Assembly: GCF_019417665.1 (NCBI RefSeq)
Contig: NZ_DXUU01000031.1
Span: forward strand, 1 to 34,959
DNA: 34,959 nucleotides
Reading direction: 5' to 3'
From: Ruminococcus sp.
GTDB lineage: Bacteria > Bacillota > Clostridia > Oscillospirales > Ruminococcaceae
Position 1 is the first letter of the stretch; each line of letters starts with the position of its first letter. The notes under the pieces are model-generated. The model had not been told where the DNA came from. It saw only the letters and a program-made list of their open reading frames with translations, and did not search any database. Below, piece after piece: positions 25,069 to 32,981 of this stretch. The position numbers were made by a program, and so were the translations under genes.

Positions 25069-25920
25069 ATGTACGGATATATACGTGCCTACAAACCAGA
25101 GCTTCGATTCCGGGAATATGATGTCTACCACGCCTGCTACTGTGGTTTATGTGAAGCATTGCACCGGCAATACGGTACAGCTGCATGCTGGACCCTCAGC
25201 TATGACATGACCTTTCTGATCCTGCTGCTAACAGGATTATATGAGCCGGAGGAACAGGAAGAACGGTGCCGCTGTACAGCGCACCCTTTTCGGAAGCAAA
25301 TACATCTTCAGAGTGAAGTGACATCTTATGCGGCGGATATGAGCATTCTGCTATATCATGACAAGTGCATGGATGACTGGATGGATGAGCGGAAAATCTC
25401 TCGCCGTGCCGCTGCCGGCGTTCTACATCATGGTTACCAGCTTGCACAAAAAAAATACCCAGAAAAGGCAAAACGAATCGCCGCACAGCTAGATGTGCTT
25501 CACGCCATGGAAAAAGCCGGGGAAACAAATCCTGAGCTGCCTGCCGGATGTTTCGGGACGCTGCTGGGAGAATTGTTTGTCTGGAAAGACGATGTATGGG
25601 AAAAAGACCTGCAGGATGTGGGATTCTATCTCGGAAAGTTTATTTATCTGCTGGATGCTTATGACGATCTAGAACACGACCGCAAAAAAGGATGCTACAA
25701 TCCCCTGCTTGGCTTATCCGTATCCGACCCGGCATTTCACCAGACCTGCGAACAATTGCTGCAAATGATGATGGCATCCTGCGCTTCAGCGTTCGAACGG
25801 CTGCCCATTCTGAAATATGACGAGATACTGCGCAATATTTTATATGCTGGTGTCTGGACGCAGTTTTATCAAAGAAAAAAGAAATACGAAAGACAGGAGA
25901 ACGATCATGGATCCATATGA
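25069..25920 (+). CDS. DUF5685-like protein, possible class I isoprenoid synthase fold
   Basis: A 283-residue, mostly helical protein that I match to DUF5685 by its start (MYGYIRAYKPELRFREYDVY and CYCGLCEAL). Cysteines at 23, 25, 28, 67 and 69 may bind metal. Two acidic motifs stand out: HDKCMDDWMDE (97-107) and LDAYDDLEHD (195-204), the latter followed by RKKGCYNPL. Together with AGCFGTLLGELF between them, they recall the DxxxD motifs and the RDxxED-GR-YLP segment of squalene/phytoene synthases. That reading is inference; the family has no function I know of. The longer frame overlaps the zinc-ribbon gene, and ATG 25069 begins the conserved part. The ribosome site is weak (GGAG 13 bases away), so coupling to the gene 8 bases upstream is likely. 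The end overlaps the J-domain gene. Confidence 0.85.
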   Translation: MYGYIRAYKPELRFREYDVYHACYCGLCEALHRQYGTAACWTLSYDMTFLILLLTGLYEPEEQEERCRCTAHPFRKQIHLQSEVTSYAADMSILLYHDKCMDDWMDERKISRRAAAGVLHHGYQLAQKKYPEKAKRIAAQLDVLHAMEKAGETNPELPAGCFGTLLGELFVWKDDVWEKDLQDVGFYLGKFIYLLDAYDDLEHDRKKGCYNPLLGLSVSDPAFHQTCEQLLQMMMASCASAFERLPILKYDEILRNILYAGVWTQFYQRKKKYERQENDHGSI

Positions 25921-26527
25921 AGTGCTGGGAATTTCCCGCAACGCCAACGACCAGGAGGTCAAAAAAGCTTATCGTGCACTGAGTCGAAAATATCACCCCG
26001 ATGCCAATGTGGGTAAGCCGGATGCAAAAGCCTATGAAGAAAAATTCAAACAGATCCAACAGGCATATCAGACCATTATGGACGAGCGGCAGAACGGTGG
26101 TGCAAGCCGAAACTACAGCGGCTTTCAAGGGCGAAGCCGCAGCGCCGCCGGCTCCGGAGACGAAAACAGCATTCACATGCAGGCGGCTGTCAATTTCATC
26201 CGAAACGGCAGATTTTCAGAAGCGGTCCGTGTACTGGAAGGCATGAAAAACAAAAACGCCAACTGGTACTATACCGCCGCTGTTGCCCACTCCGGCGCCG
26301 GAAACAACGCTACAGCTGTCCAATACGCCCGCACCGCTGCACAAATGGAACCAGGTAATTATGAGTACCAACGACTTGTGCAGCAACTGGAATCCCCAGG
26401 CTTTTCCTACCAGCAGATGCAGCAGCCCTATATGAACAGCGGCAGCTGGGACGACTCTGGCTGTCTCCGATGCTGTGCCGCCAATCTGCTCTTGAATATG
26501 CTGCTCAACTGCTGCTGCCACTGTTAA
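25907..26527 (+). CDS. J-domain protein with TPR-like repeats and Cys-rich tail
   Basis: The 206-residue protein starts with a J domain (MDPYEVLGIS, helix II KKAYRALSRKYHPD with the HPD loop at residues 30-32, then KFKQIQQAYQTIMD), which stimulates a DnaK ATPase. It lacks the Gly/Phe and zinc-finger domains of DnaJ, so it is a specialised co-chaperone. Residues about 85-160 look like tetratricopeptide repeats (FIRNGRFSEAVRVLEGM and YYTAAVAHSGAGNNATAVQYA). The C terminus is a short hydrophobic segment between cysteine clusters (CLRCC and CCCHC), perhaps a metal or membrane anchor. AGGAG is 7 bases before ATG 25907, which overlaps the DUF5685 gene by 14 bases. It is the last gene before a strong terminator. 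Confidence 0.9.
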   Translation: MDPYEVLGISRNANDQEVKKAYRALSRKYHPDANVGKPDAKAYEEKFKQIQQAYQTIMDERQNGGASRNYSGFQGRSRSAAGSGDENSIHMQAAVNFIRNGRFSEAVRVLEGMKNKNANWYYTAAVAHSGAGNNATAVQYARTAAQMEPGNYEYQRLVQQLESPGFSYQQMQQPYMNSGSWDDSGCLRCCAANLLLNMLLNCCCHC

Positions 26528-26544
26528 AATATAGCACTTCAGTT

Positions 26545-26577
26545 AAACCGGACGGGGAATTCCCTTCCGGTTTTTTT
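26545..26577 (+). terminator. Intrinsic terminator of the J-domain gene cluster
   Basis: AAACCGGA pairs with TCCGGTTT, then one C/T mismatch and GGG with CCC around a GAATT loop, followed by seven T. It starts 18 bases after the J-domain gene stop. Confidence 0.92.
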
Positions 26578-26660
26578 GGAACTTTTGCACAAGAATTTCT
26601 TCTTAAACTGTGGCATCTGAAAAAAATGACAGGCATAGGCAGAAAATTTCCGCAAAGGTG

Positions 26661-26689
26661 TTTACTTTTCCTGCAAAATATGATAAGAT
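26661..26689 (+). promoter_or_regulatory. Promoter of the PP2C phosphatase gene
   Basis: TTTACT, 17-base spacer, TAAGAT with TGA directly before the -10. It lies between the upstream terminator and the phosphatase gene, giving an 80-base leader. Confidence 0.65.
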
Positions 26690-26768
26690 AACAAGGGCAG
26701 CACTCCGAATGTGATTCGGCTGGGCTTCCATTTTCCCATGCCTATTTTCTGAATGAGGAGATTCTGTG

Positions 26769-27701
26769 ATGTTTTTCAACCATAAAAATACAGATCAAAA
26801 TCAAAATCATAATCCATTCTTTTACTATGGCGGAAATTATCCCGGGGAAACATCTGAACCATTTTATCACACCGGCGTGACAGAATACCAACTGCGTGTC
26901 TCGGTGTCCACGCACATTGGAAAAGTGCGGGGCAATCACGAGGACAACTTTTATCTGGAAGGTCTGTACATGAACGACATCTTCCGGAATGACTTTTCTG
27001 CGACCTATACCATCCGCCATGCGGACGGTATGAGTTTTGCAGTTTTTGACGGAATGGGCGGCGCTGCGTATGGCGAAGTTGCATCTGAGATCGCAGTGCA
27101 GACGCTGCGGAAATATGAGAAAAAGCTGAAATATGCAGACGGGACACGAATGCTGGATCAGCTTATCTCTTCCTATACCACAGAAGCAAATAATGCAGTC
27201 TGTGCCATGCTCACAGAAAAACACTGTCTCAGCGGCGGAACGACCTTTTCCATGCTCTACTTTTTAGGAGATGCCGTAAAGTTATATTACCTCGGCGACA
27301 GCCGGATCTATCGTTACAAGCAGGACGGTCTGACCCGACTCACAAGGGATCATACCGTTGCGAACCAGAAAGTGGACGCTGCAATTTATACAGAGGAAGA
27401 AGCAAAACGAAGCCCCGATCAGCATCGCCTGACGCTGTTTATCGGTTCAGACCGCAATAAAGCGGGGTTAAATGCGGACAGCAGACCCCCGATACCGCTG
27501 GAAGTGGGCAGCAAATTTGTACTCTGCACCGACGGATTAACGAACATGTGCAATGATGATGAGATTTTCGAACTGCTTTCCCAGAATTATTTCAACGAAG
27601 CCGCAGTGCTGGTACAGGCTGCACTGCAAAACGGCGGTTCTGATAACGTCACCTGTATCGTTCTCGAAATTTTACCGGCAACGCCGGAAGAAGACGCTTA
27701 A
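26769..27701 (+). CDS. PP2C-family Ser/Thr protein phosphatase
   Basis: A 310-residue metal-dependent phosphatase of the PrpC/Stp type, which reverses Ser/Thr phosphorylation. The motifs follow the family order: GNHEDNFY (about 57-64), VFDGMGGAAYGEVAS (about 93-107, metal-binding Asp), LGDSRIYRY, LTRDHTV, LCTDGLTN and NGGSDNVTCIVLE near the C terminus. The first 35 residues are an Asn/His/Tyr-rich, low-complexity extension without membrane segments. GAGGAG lies 8 bases before ATG 26769; the GTG one codon earlier is a weaker choice. Usually such a gene is next to a PASTA kinase (prkC); here no kinase is adjacent, so it is a solitary phosphatase gene. Confidence 0.93.
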   Translation: MFFNHKNTDQNQNHNPFFYYGGNYPGETSEPFYHTGVTEYQLRVSVSTHIGKVRGNHEDNFYLEGLYMNDIFRNDFSATYTIRHADGMSFAVFDGMGGAAYGEVASEIAVQTLRKYEKKLKYADGTRMLDQLISSYTTEANNAVCAMLTEKHCLSGGTTFSMLYFLGDAVKLYYLGDSRIYRYKQDGLTRLTRDHTVANQKVDAAIYTEEEAKRSPDQHRLTLFIGSDRNKAGLNADSRPPIPLEVGSKFVLCTDGLTNMCNDDEIFELLSQNYFNEAAVLVQAALQNGGSDNVTCIVLEILPATPEEDA

Positions 27702-27730
27702 ATGGTTTTTCCGAGAATCTGTCATAGAAC

Positions 27731-27775
27731 AAAAAATGCGCACAGTGCTTTTCATTTGCACTGTGCGCATTTTTT
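27731..27775. terminator. Bidirectional terminator between PP2C and pyk
   Basis: A perfect 13-bp stem (ATGCGCACAGTGC with its complement), lengthened by five A-T pairs, surrounds a 9-base loop. A-rich and T-rich flanks let it serve both converging genes. Confidence 0.95.
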
Positions 27776-27794
27776 ATCATTGGGAACGTAATCG

Positions 27795-29213
27795 TTAGAT
27801 ACGCTCTACCTTCATCATATTCGTCGTATTGGAAACACCTACCGGTGCGCCGGCTGTGATAACAACAATATCACCCCGGTTAACAAAATCAGACTGTATT
27901 GCTGCATGAAGTGACGCATCGAACAGAGCATCCGTATTAGACACCTCGTCTACCAGCACCGGATATACGCCCCAGCTCAGGTTCATCTGACGGCGGACAC
28001 GCTCGCTGACGGTACAGCTGATAATCGGGCAGCAGGGACGATATTTTGAGATCTCTCGTGCCGTCACGCCAGACATGGTCACTGTCAGAATGGCAGCGGC
28101 ATCCAGGTCATGGGCGGTGGTTACTGTCGCATGGGCAATGGCATTAGCGATATCGTCATTTTTCTTAGTGCGGCTTGCAGAGTGCATTCCCTTGTAGTCA
28201 ATGTCATCCTCTGTGGTACGTGCGATCAGATCCATGGTGCGGACAACCTCTACCGGATATGCACCCGCAGCAGTTTCGCCGGAAAGCATGATCGCACTAG
28301 TGCCATCATAGATCGCATTGGCAACGTCTGTGATCTCCGCACGTGTGGGACGGGGGTTAGAGATCATGGATTCCAGCATCTGTGTGGCAGTGATCACTTG
28401 CTTGCCTGCCTGATAACCCTTGCGGATGAGTTCCTTCTGAACCGACGGGATCTGCTCAAAGGGGATCTCTACACCCAGGTCACCGCGAGCAACCATGATA
28501 CCATCAGATGCCTCCAGGATCTCATCAATATTCCGCACACCCTCTACATTTTCGATCTTGGCAATGATGCGCACATCGAACCAACCCAGGCTTTGTGTAT
28601 ATTTCCGCAGATAGTCAATATCCGCAGAAGTCCGGACAAAGCTTGCTGCAATAAAGTCGAATCCGATCTTTGCGGCAAATTCCAGGTCATTTTTGTCGTT
28701 CTCGCTGAGATATGGCATGGACAGCTGTACACCCGGTACGTTGATGCCCTTGTTATTGGAGAGCACGCCGCCATGAATGACATGGCAGACAACGGTTGTT
28801 GCAGTGACCTTTTCCACGACCATTTCAATGACACCATCGTTGACCAGAATATGCACGCCCGGCTTCACGTCACGGGGCAGATTCTTGAAAGAAACACTCC
28901 CCACCTTGTCATCGCAGAGCACATCGTCCGTGGTCAGCGTGTAGGTATCTCCTGTCTCAATAGTCACAGGCTTATCATCCACAAAGCGTCCTAGACGAAC
29001 CTCTGGACCTTTGGTGTCCATCAGTGTGGCAATGGGCAAGCCCAGCTCGTCACGCAGACGCACGATCTGCTCAAAACGGCGCTGGTGTATCTCATGGTCA
29101 CCGTGGGAAAAATTGAAACGAGCCACGTTCATGCCAGCAAGCATAATCTGACGCATAATAGAATCGTCATCTGTTGCCGGGCCAATGGTACATACGATCT
29201 TGGTTTTTCTCAT
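27795..29213 (-). CDS. pyk: Pyruvate kinase
   Basis: Pyruvate kinase makes ATP and pyruvate from phosphoenolpyruvate and ADP. The 472-residue protein shows RKTKIVCTIGPATDDD at the start, ARFNFSHGDHEIH (about 31-43), the B-domain (about 65-165), IIAKIENVEG (about 213-222), the catalytic MVARGDLGVEIP (about 240-251), and the ATQMLESMISNPRPTRAE signature (about 276-293). The extra C-terminal PEP-utiliser domain of Bacillus Pyk is absent. A GTG three codons upstream (29222) is an alternative start closer to AAGGA; the ATG is chosen because most family members start at MRKTK. Its own promoter lies upstream. Confidence 0.97.
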   Translation of the reverse strand: MRKTKIVCTIGPATDDDSIMRQIMLAGMNVARFNFSHGDHEIHQRRFEQIVRLRDELGLPIATLMDTKGPEVRLGRFVDDKPVTIETGDTYTLTTDDVLCDDKVGSVSFKNLPRDVKPGVHILVNDGVIEMVVEKVTATTVVCHVIHGGVLSNNKGINVPGVQLSMPYLSENDKNDLEFAAKIGFDFIAASFVRTSADIDYLRKYTQSLGWFDVRIIAKIENVEGVRNIDEILEASDGIMVARGDLGVEIPFEQIPSVQKELIRKGYQAGKQVITATQMLESMISNPRPTRAEITDVANAIYDGTSAIMLSGETAAGAYPVEVVRTMDLIARTTEDDIDYKGMHSASRTKKNDDIANAIAHATVTTAHDLDAAAILTVTMSGVTAREISKYRPCCPIISCTVSERVRRQMNLSWGVYPVLVDEVSNTDALFDASLHAAIQSDFVNRGDIVVITAGAPVGVSNTTNMMKVERI

Positions 29214-29240
29214 AATATTCACGCATCCTTTTTCTCATTA

Positions 29241-29254
29241 TCAAGCGTTTGCTT
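29241..29254 (-). promoter_or_regulatory. Possible cre-like site in the pyk leader
   Basis: AAGCAAACGCTTGA partly fits the CcpA site pattern (core GNAANCG) and is also a small inverted repeat AAGC-AAAC-GCTT. It lies about 10 bases downstream of the -10. The outer consensus bases do not match, so this is weak. Confidence 0.2.
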
Positions 29255-29264
29255 TTCCATTATC

Positions 29265-29293
29265 AGTATACCACAAAAATCCGAAAATGAAAA
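29265..29293 (-). promoter_or_regulatory. Promoter of pyk
   Basis: Minus strand TTTTCA, 17-base spacer, TATACT with TGG directly before the -10 (extended -10). It lies about 50 bases before the start codon. Confidence 0.75.
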
Positions 29294-29381
29294 GTTATTT
29301 TTATGGGAAGATTTTTTGTTTTTTCTTTGTATTCATAATTCCAAATAGCATATTTCTTTCAAAACATAATCAGAAAGCAAA

Positions 29382-30188
29382 TCATGCCCTTTCCTCCAGC
29401 CAATTTGTTAAATTTTCTGAAAGGATCATACGATTTTCTGCATCAGACAATTCCAGTGCAAAGAATCGTTCCAGCTCTTCCCCATAGTCCCACATGGGAT
29501 AATCTACCCCGAAGAAACAATTCTCCGCACCGAAATGGGCAATCAACTTCCGTATCTCCTCCACCGGCAAGAACGGCAGGCTGCTGCTGGTATCGAAGCG
29601 AATCCGCCCATCGGGCTGTAAGATCTCATGAGCTTCTTTCCAGCGCCCCCAGCCGCCGAAATGGGCTGCAATGATACGCAGTTTCGGGAACTGCCGCAGT
29701 ACCATGGCAAGCCGGTAAGGATGGGACAAATCTGATCGAGAATCCCCCATGTGCATCAGAATGGGCAGTCCGGAACTTTGTATCATATCATACATGGAAT
29801 ATGCCGCCGGATCGTCAATGGGAAAGTTCTGGAAATCCGGATGCAGCTTTACGCCGTGCAGCTGCAATTTTTGCAGCTGTGCAAAATCCTCCTCCATGGT
29901 CTCCGACCGGGGATGAAGTGTACCAAAGGCAGTGCACATGGGATATGCCGCCGCACAGGATGCCAGAAAAGCATTGATGGAGTACACCTGGGATACTGTA
30001 GTCGCCGGAGAACAGATCAAAAAGCTGTCGATTCCGGCAGCAGCACCGTTCTCCAGCATTTCCGAGACTCTCCCATGATACTGCATGGGCAGGTCGTAGA
30101 AGTGTGAAATGCCGTCTGTTGCTTTTTCTGCGATCTTATCCGGAAAAATATGGGCATGGGCATCTATGATATGATAACCATTTTTCAA
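29382..30188 (-). CDS. Amidohydrolase-family metal-dependent hydrolase
   Basis: This 268-residue protein has the Amidohydrolase_2 (TIM-barrel) pattern: the metal-binding DAHAHIFP (about 9-16, the HxH of strand 1), GVKLHPDFQNF (about 112-122), MHMGD on strand 5, AAHFGGWGRW (strand 6) and FGVDYPMWDYG (strand 8, with the catalytic Asp). Such proteins include decarboxylases and TatD-like or uronate-isomerase-like hydrolases; the substrate cannot be told. AGGAGG is just upstream of the ATG. It follows pcrA by 41 bases, and the two are probably co-transcribed. That gap contains a perfect 12-base palindrome, AACTCTAGAGTT. Confidence 0.9.
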   Translation of the reverse strand: MKNGYHIIDAHAHIFPDKIAEKATDGISHFYDLPMQYHGRVSEMLENGAAAGIDSFLICSPATTVSQVYSINAFLASCAAAYPMCTAFGTLHPRSETMEEDFAQLQKLQLHGVKLHPDFQNFPIDDPAAYSMYDMIQSSGLPILMHMGDSRSDLSHPYRLAMVLRQFPKLRIIAAHFGGWGRWKEAHEILQPDGRIRFDTSSSLPFLPVEEIRKLIAHFGAENCFFGVDYPMWDYGEELERFFALELSDAENRMILSENLTNWLEERA

Positions 30189-30202
30189 GAAACATTCCTC
30201 CT

Positions 30203-30214
30203 AACTCTAGAGTT
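30203..30214. repeat. 12-bp perfect palindrome in the pcrA-amidohydrolase gap
   Basis: AACTCTAGAGTT directly precedes the AGGAGG of the amidohydrolase gene. It has no loop, so it is more likely a protein site or chance than a hairpin. Confidence 0.3.
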
Positions 30215-30229
30215 CCTCGCTTCTTAATA

Positions 30230-32593
30230 TTATGACAACTTTTTGATCTTGGCATAATTGGCCATAAGCTTTTTGGTACCTACCTGATCAAATCCAACTT
30301 CCAGCATAGCATCGTTACCCATTTTGGAAACAGAGAGCACCGTTCCATCACCGAATACATTATGGCGCACACGCTCGCCTATCTGGAATTCCTTAGGTGC
30401 AGCGGCAGGCTTTTTGCTCTTCTGGGTGGCGAGCTGCCTCTGGAGCGAAATGGACTGCACTGTATCCACCTGGGATTTTTCTTCCTGCTTGGGCTTTTTC
30501 ATGGTGTAACTGCTCTTGCGCTGGATCAGGTCTGCATCGATCTCTGTCAGGAACTGGGACGGCAGATTGCGCATAGTCATACCGAACAGCATACGGCTTG
30601 CGGCAGTACTGATGGTCAGCTTTTCCTTTGCACGTGTCAGCGCCACATAAGCAAGGCGGCGTTCTTCCTCCAGATCGCTCTGGGAATCCAGACTGCGCAT
30701 TCCCGGGAACACGCCCTGTTCCATGCCCACCAGGTAGACATTTTTGAATTCCAGTCCTTTTGCCGAGTGAATGGTCATGAGCATTACCACATCCTGTTCC
30801 GGCTCATACTTGTCCACATCGGTATACAAGGAAATCTCCTCCAGGAATCCACCCAGGGACGGCGCCTCTGTCTCGTTCTGATAGGACAGAATAGAGGATT
30901 TCAGTTCCTCGATATTCTCCAGACGGAACTCACCCTCATCCCCCATTGCCTGAAGCATGGCACGATAGCCTGTCTGTTCCAGAAGTACGTCTAGAAACTC
31001 CTCCAGCGGCAGCTCCTGAGATGCTGCGATGAGTTCGTCCCACATAGCGGCAAATTTTTGCAAAGCTGCGGCCTTTTTGGACAATACCGGAAACTCGTCA
31101 GCAGTACGCACGACTTCCAAGGGTGACAAGTGCAGATCCCGGGTAATGTCAATAATCAGAGACAAAGTAGCATCGCCAATACCACGTTTCGGCTCATTGA
31201 CGATTCGCTCAAAGCGAACCATATCATTCGGATTTTCTACAATGCTCATGTACGCTGTAATATCTCGAATCTCTTTTCGGTCATAGAAACGGGTACCGCC
31301 ATAGATCCGATATGGGATATCACTGCGCACCAGCATTCGTTCCAGCATATTGGACTGGGCATTCATGCGATACAAAATGGCATTGTCACCAAATGCGCCG
31401 CCCTCTTCCGCATATTTTAGGATGGAATCCGCTACATATGCAGCCTCGTCCGATTCATCCGCTGCCTTATACCAGGTGATCTTTTCCCCGGTACCCAGTT
31501 CCGTCCAGAGATGCTTTTCCTTTCTGCCCTCATTGTTGGCAATAATGCTATTTGCCGCATCCAGAATCGTCTGGGTGGAACGATAATTCTGCTCCAAACG
31601 AATCACCTGGCAGTCGGGGAATTCCTGTTCAAATCCAAGGATATTCTCAATGGTAGCACCGCGGAAACGGTAAATACTCTGGTCATCATCGCCCACAACG
31701 CAGAGATTGCCTCCGTCACGGGTCAGCAAAGAGATCAGCTGATACTGAGCGTGGTTGGTATCCTGATACTCGTCCACAAGGACATAGCGGTAGCGTGCCT
31801 GATACTTTTCCAATTCCTCTGGGAACTGACGGAACAGTTCTACAGTCAGATAAATAATATCGTCAAAATCCAGAGCATTGGATTCCCGCAGCCGCCGCTG
31901 ATATGCCCCATAGAGCTTTGCGATCATCATCCGGCGGTAGTCCCCTGCGGCATCCTCCAGCATCTGTGCCGGGGAGATCATAGCATCCTTTGCCATGCTG
32001 ATCTCCTGAATGACACTGCGGGGCGGGAATTGTTTCTCAGAGACCTCGCTGTCTGCGATACATGCTTTCATGAGCCGTCTGGCATCGTCTGTATCATAAA
32101 TGGCAAAGTCACTGTCATACCCCAGAAGGGAAATACTCCGGCGCAGGATCCGGACACATGCCGAGTGGAATGTGGATGCATGGATCTGCGCAGCTTCTTC
32201 CTCACCCAGCGTTGCCGCAAGACGGGCACGCATTTCTCCGGCTGCCTTATTGGTAAAGGTGATCGCCAGAATATTCCACGGGCGGATGGGAGCAACTGCA
32301 AGAATCTCCCGGAGTCGCTGGAGATCCTCCGGTTTTTCTCCGGAGATGTACCCTTTCAGCCACGCAGCGTCCTCCTCAAAGAGATTGCCCTTTGCCTGGG
32401 CATAGCCGTCTCCGAAGTAGATCATATTGACAATACGATGGATGATCGCAGTGGTTTTGCCGCTTCCGGCACCGGCAAGCACCAGAACCGGTCCGTTTAC
32501 AGAAAAAACCGCCTGCTGCTGACGATCGTTCAGCCCATCAAAATATTTTTGAAACGCCTTTCGCTTCAGCGCAATGCATTCTGTTTCTGTCAT
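30230..32593 (-). CDS. pcrA: ATP-dependent DNA helicase PcrA (UvrD/Rep family)
   Basis: PcrA is the Gram-positive 3'-5' helicase for mismatch and excision repair and for clearing RecA and transcription conflicts. The 787-residue protein has the Q motif LNDRQQQAV, Walker A AGAGSGKT (about 40-47), ITFTNKAAGEM (motif Ia, about 111-121), VDEYQDTN (Walker B), GDDDQSIYRFRGA (motif III), LEQNYRST (motif IV), TIHSAKGLEFKNV (motif V), VALTRAKEKL (motif VI), and a C-terminal Tudor-like domain (GERVRHNVFGDGTV). About 40 extra residues (about 57-102) lie between Walker A and motif Ia. ATG 32593 follows GAGGAGAGGG; the longer frame has no ribosome site. Confidence 0.96.
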   Translation of the reverse strand: MTETECIALKRKAFQKYFDGLNDRQQQAVFSVNGPVLVLAGAGSGKTTAIIHRIVNMIYFGDGYAQAKGNLFEEDAAWLKGYISGEKPEDLQRLREILAVAPIRPWNILAITFTNKAAGEMRARLAATLGEEEAAQIHASTFHSACVRILRRSISLLGYDSDFAIYDTDDARRLMKACIADSEVSEKQFPPRSVIQEISMAKDAMISPAQMLEDAAGDYRRMMIAKLYGAYQRRLRESNALDFDDIIYLTVELFRQFPEELEKYQARYRYVLVDEYQDTNHAQYQLISLLTRDGGNLCVVGDDDQSIYRFRGATIENILGFEQEFPDCQVIRLEQNYRSTQTILDAANSIIANNEGRKEKHLWTELGTGEKITWYKAADESDEAAYVADSILKYAEEGGAFGDNAILYRMNAQSNMLERMLVRSDIPYRIYGGTRFYDRKEIRDITAYMSIVENPNDMVRFERIVNEPKRGIGDATLSLIIDITRDLHLSPLEVVRTADEFPVLSKKAAALQKFAAMWDELIAASQELPLEEFLDVLLEQTGYRAMLQAMGDEGEFRLENIEELKSSILSYQNETEAPSLGGFLEEISLYTDVDKYEPEQDVVMLMTIHSAKGLEFKNVYLVGMEQGVFPGMRSLDSQSDLEEERRLAYVALTRAKEKLTISTAASRMLFGMTMRNLPSQFLTEIDADLIQRKSSYTMKKPKQEEKSQVDTVQSISLQRQLATQKSKKPAAAPKEFQIGERVRHNVFGDGTVLSVSKMGNDAMLEVGFDQVGTKKLMANYAKIKKLS

Positions 32594-32660
32594 AATCCCT
32601 CTCCTCACTTTTAAAAACCGCACACGCATATCGTGCAGCACGATCTATCACAACATTTCT

Positions 32661-32689
32661 ATTATACCATATCTTTTCCCATTTGAAAA
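32661..32689 (-). promoter_or_regulatory. Promoter of pcrA
   Basis: Minus strand TTTTCA, 17-base spacer, TATAAT with TGG directly before the -10. It lies about 65 bases before the start codon. Confidence 0.78.
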
Positions 32690-32851
32690 GACATCCTAAA
32701 ATTTTTTCACATTTTCAGATAGAGGAACTGGAAAGTCCAGGGCAGCAGTAGGAGAAATATGGCATCGATGCTCTTTTTATACATGGAAAATAGCAGATAT
32801 TTCTGCATAACCTCCAGCTTTATTACTATTTTTATTACCATATATTTTGAA

Positions 32852-32880
32852 TTGACAAAATGCACTTTTTCGGGTATCAT
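32852..32880 (+). promoter_or_regulatory. Promoter of the dockerin protein gene
   Basis: Perfect -35 TTGACA, 17-base spacer, TATCAT. The transcript leader is about 95 bases. Confidence 0.78.
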
Positions 32881-32981
32881 AAAACCAATCATTCGCATTT
32901 GTGGGTTGGTTCTGTTTTCTGGCAAGACTGCATATATATAGAAATGTGTATTGCACATCGGACGACCAAAGGAGGAATTTC

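Larger units (their letters stand above)
32594..32981. other. Divergent intergenic region between pcrA and the dockerin gene
   Basis: 388 bases carrying promoters for both flanking genes. It also holds a small hairpin GCAGA-TATT-TCTGC near 32795-32808 and an inverted repeat (AACCAA...TTGGTT, about 32883-32911) at the start of the dockerin mRNA leader. A 60-codon hydrophobic frame at 32759-32941 has an AGGAG before it but overlaps the promoter and is not accepted as a gene. Confidence 0.5.

Noticed and set aside
29241..29254. Firm call of a CcpA cre site in the pyk leader
   Set aside because: Only the core matches and the outer bases do not; kept as a low-confidence feature.
31511..32614. 367-codon + strand frame opposite pcrA
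   Set aside because: Antisense to conserved helicase motifs; no independent support.
32759..32941. 60-codon hydrophobic frame on the + strand with AGGAG just upstream
   Set aside because: It spans the TTGACA/TATCAT promoter of the dockerin gene, the ribosome spacing is short, and the AT-rich composition alone explains a hydrophobic translation.
32707..32958. 83-codon frame on the minus strand in the same gap
   Set aside because: No ribosome site, covers the opposite-strand promoter, and resembles no family I know.
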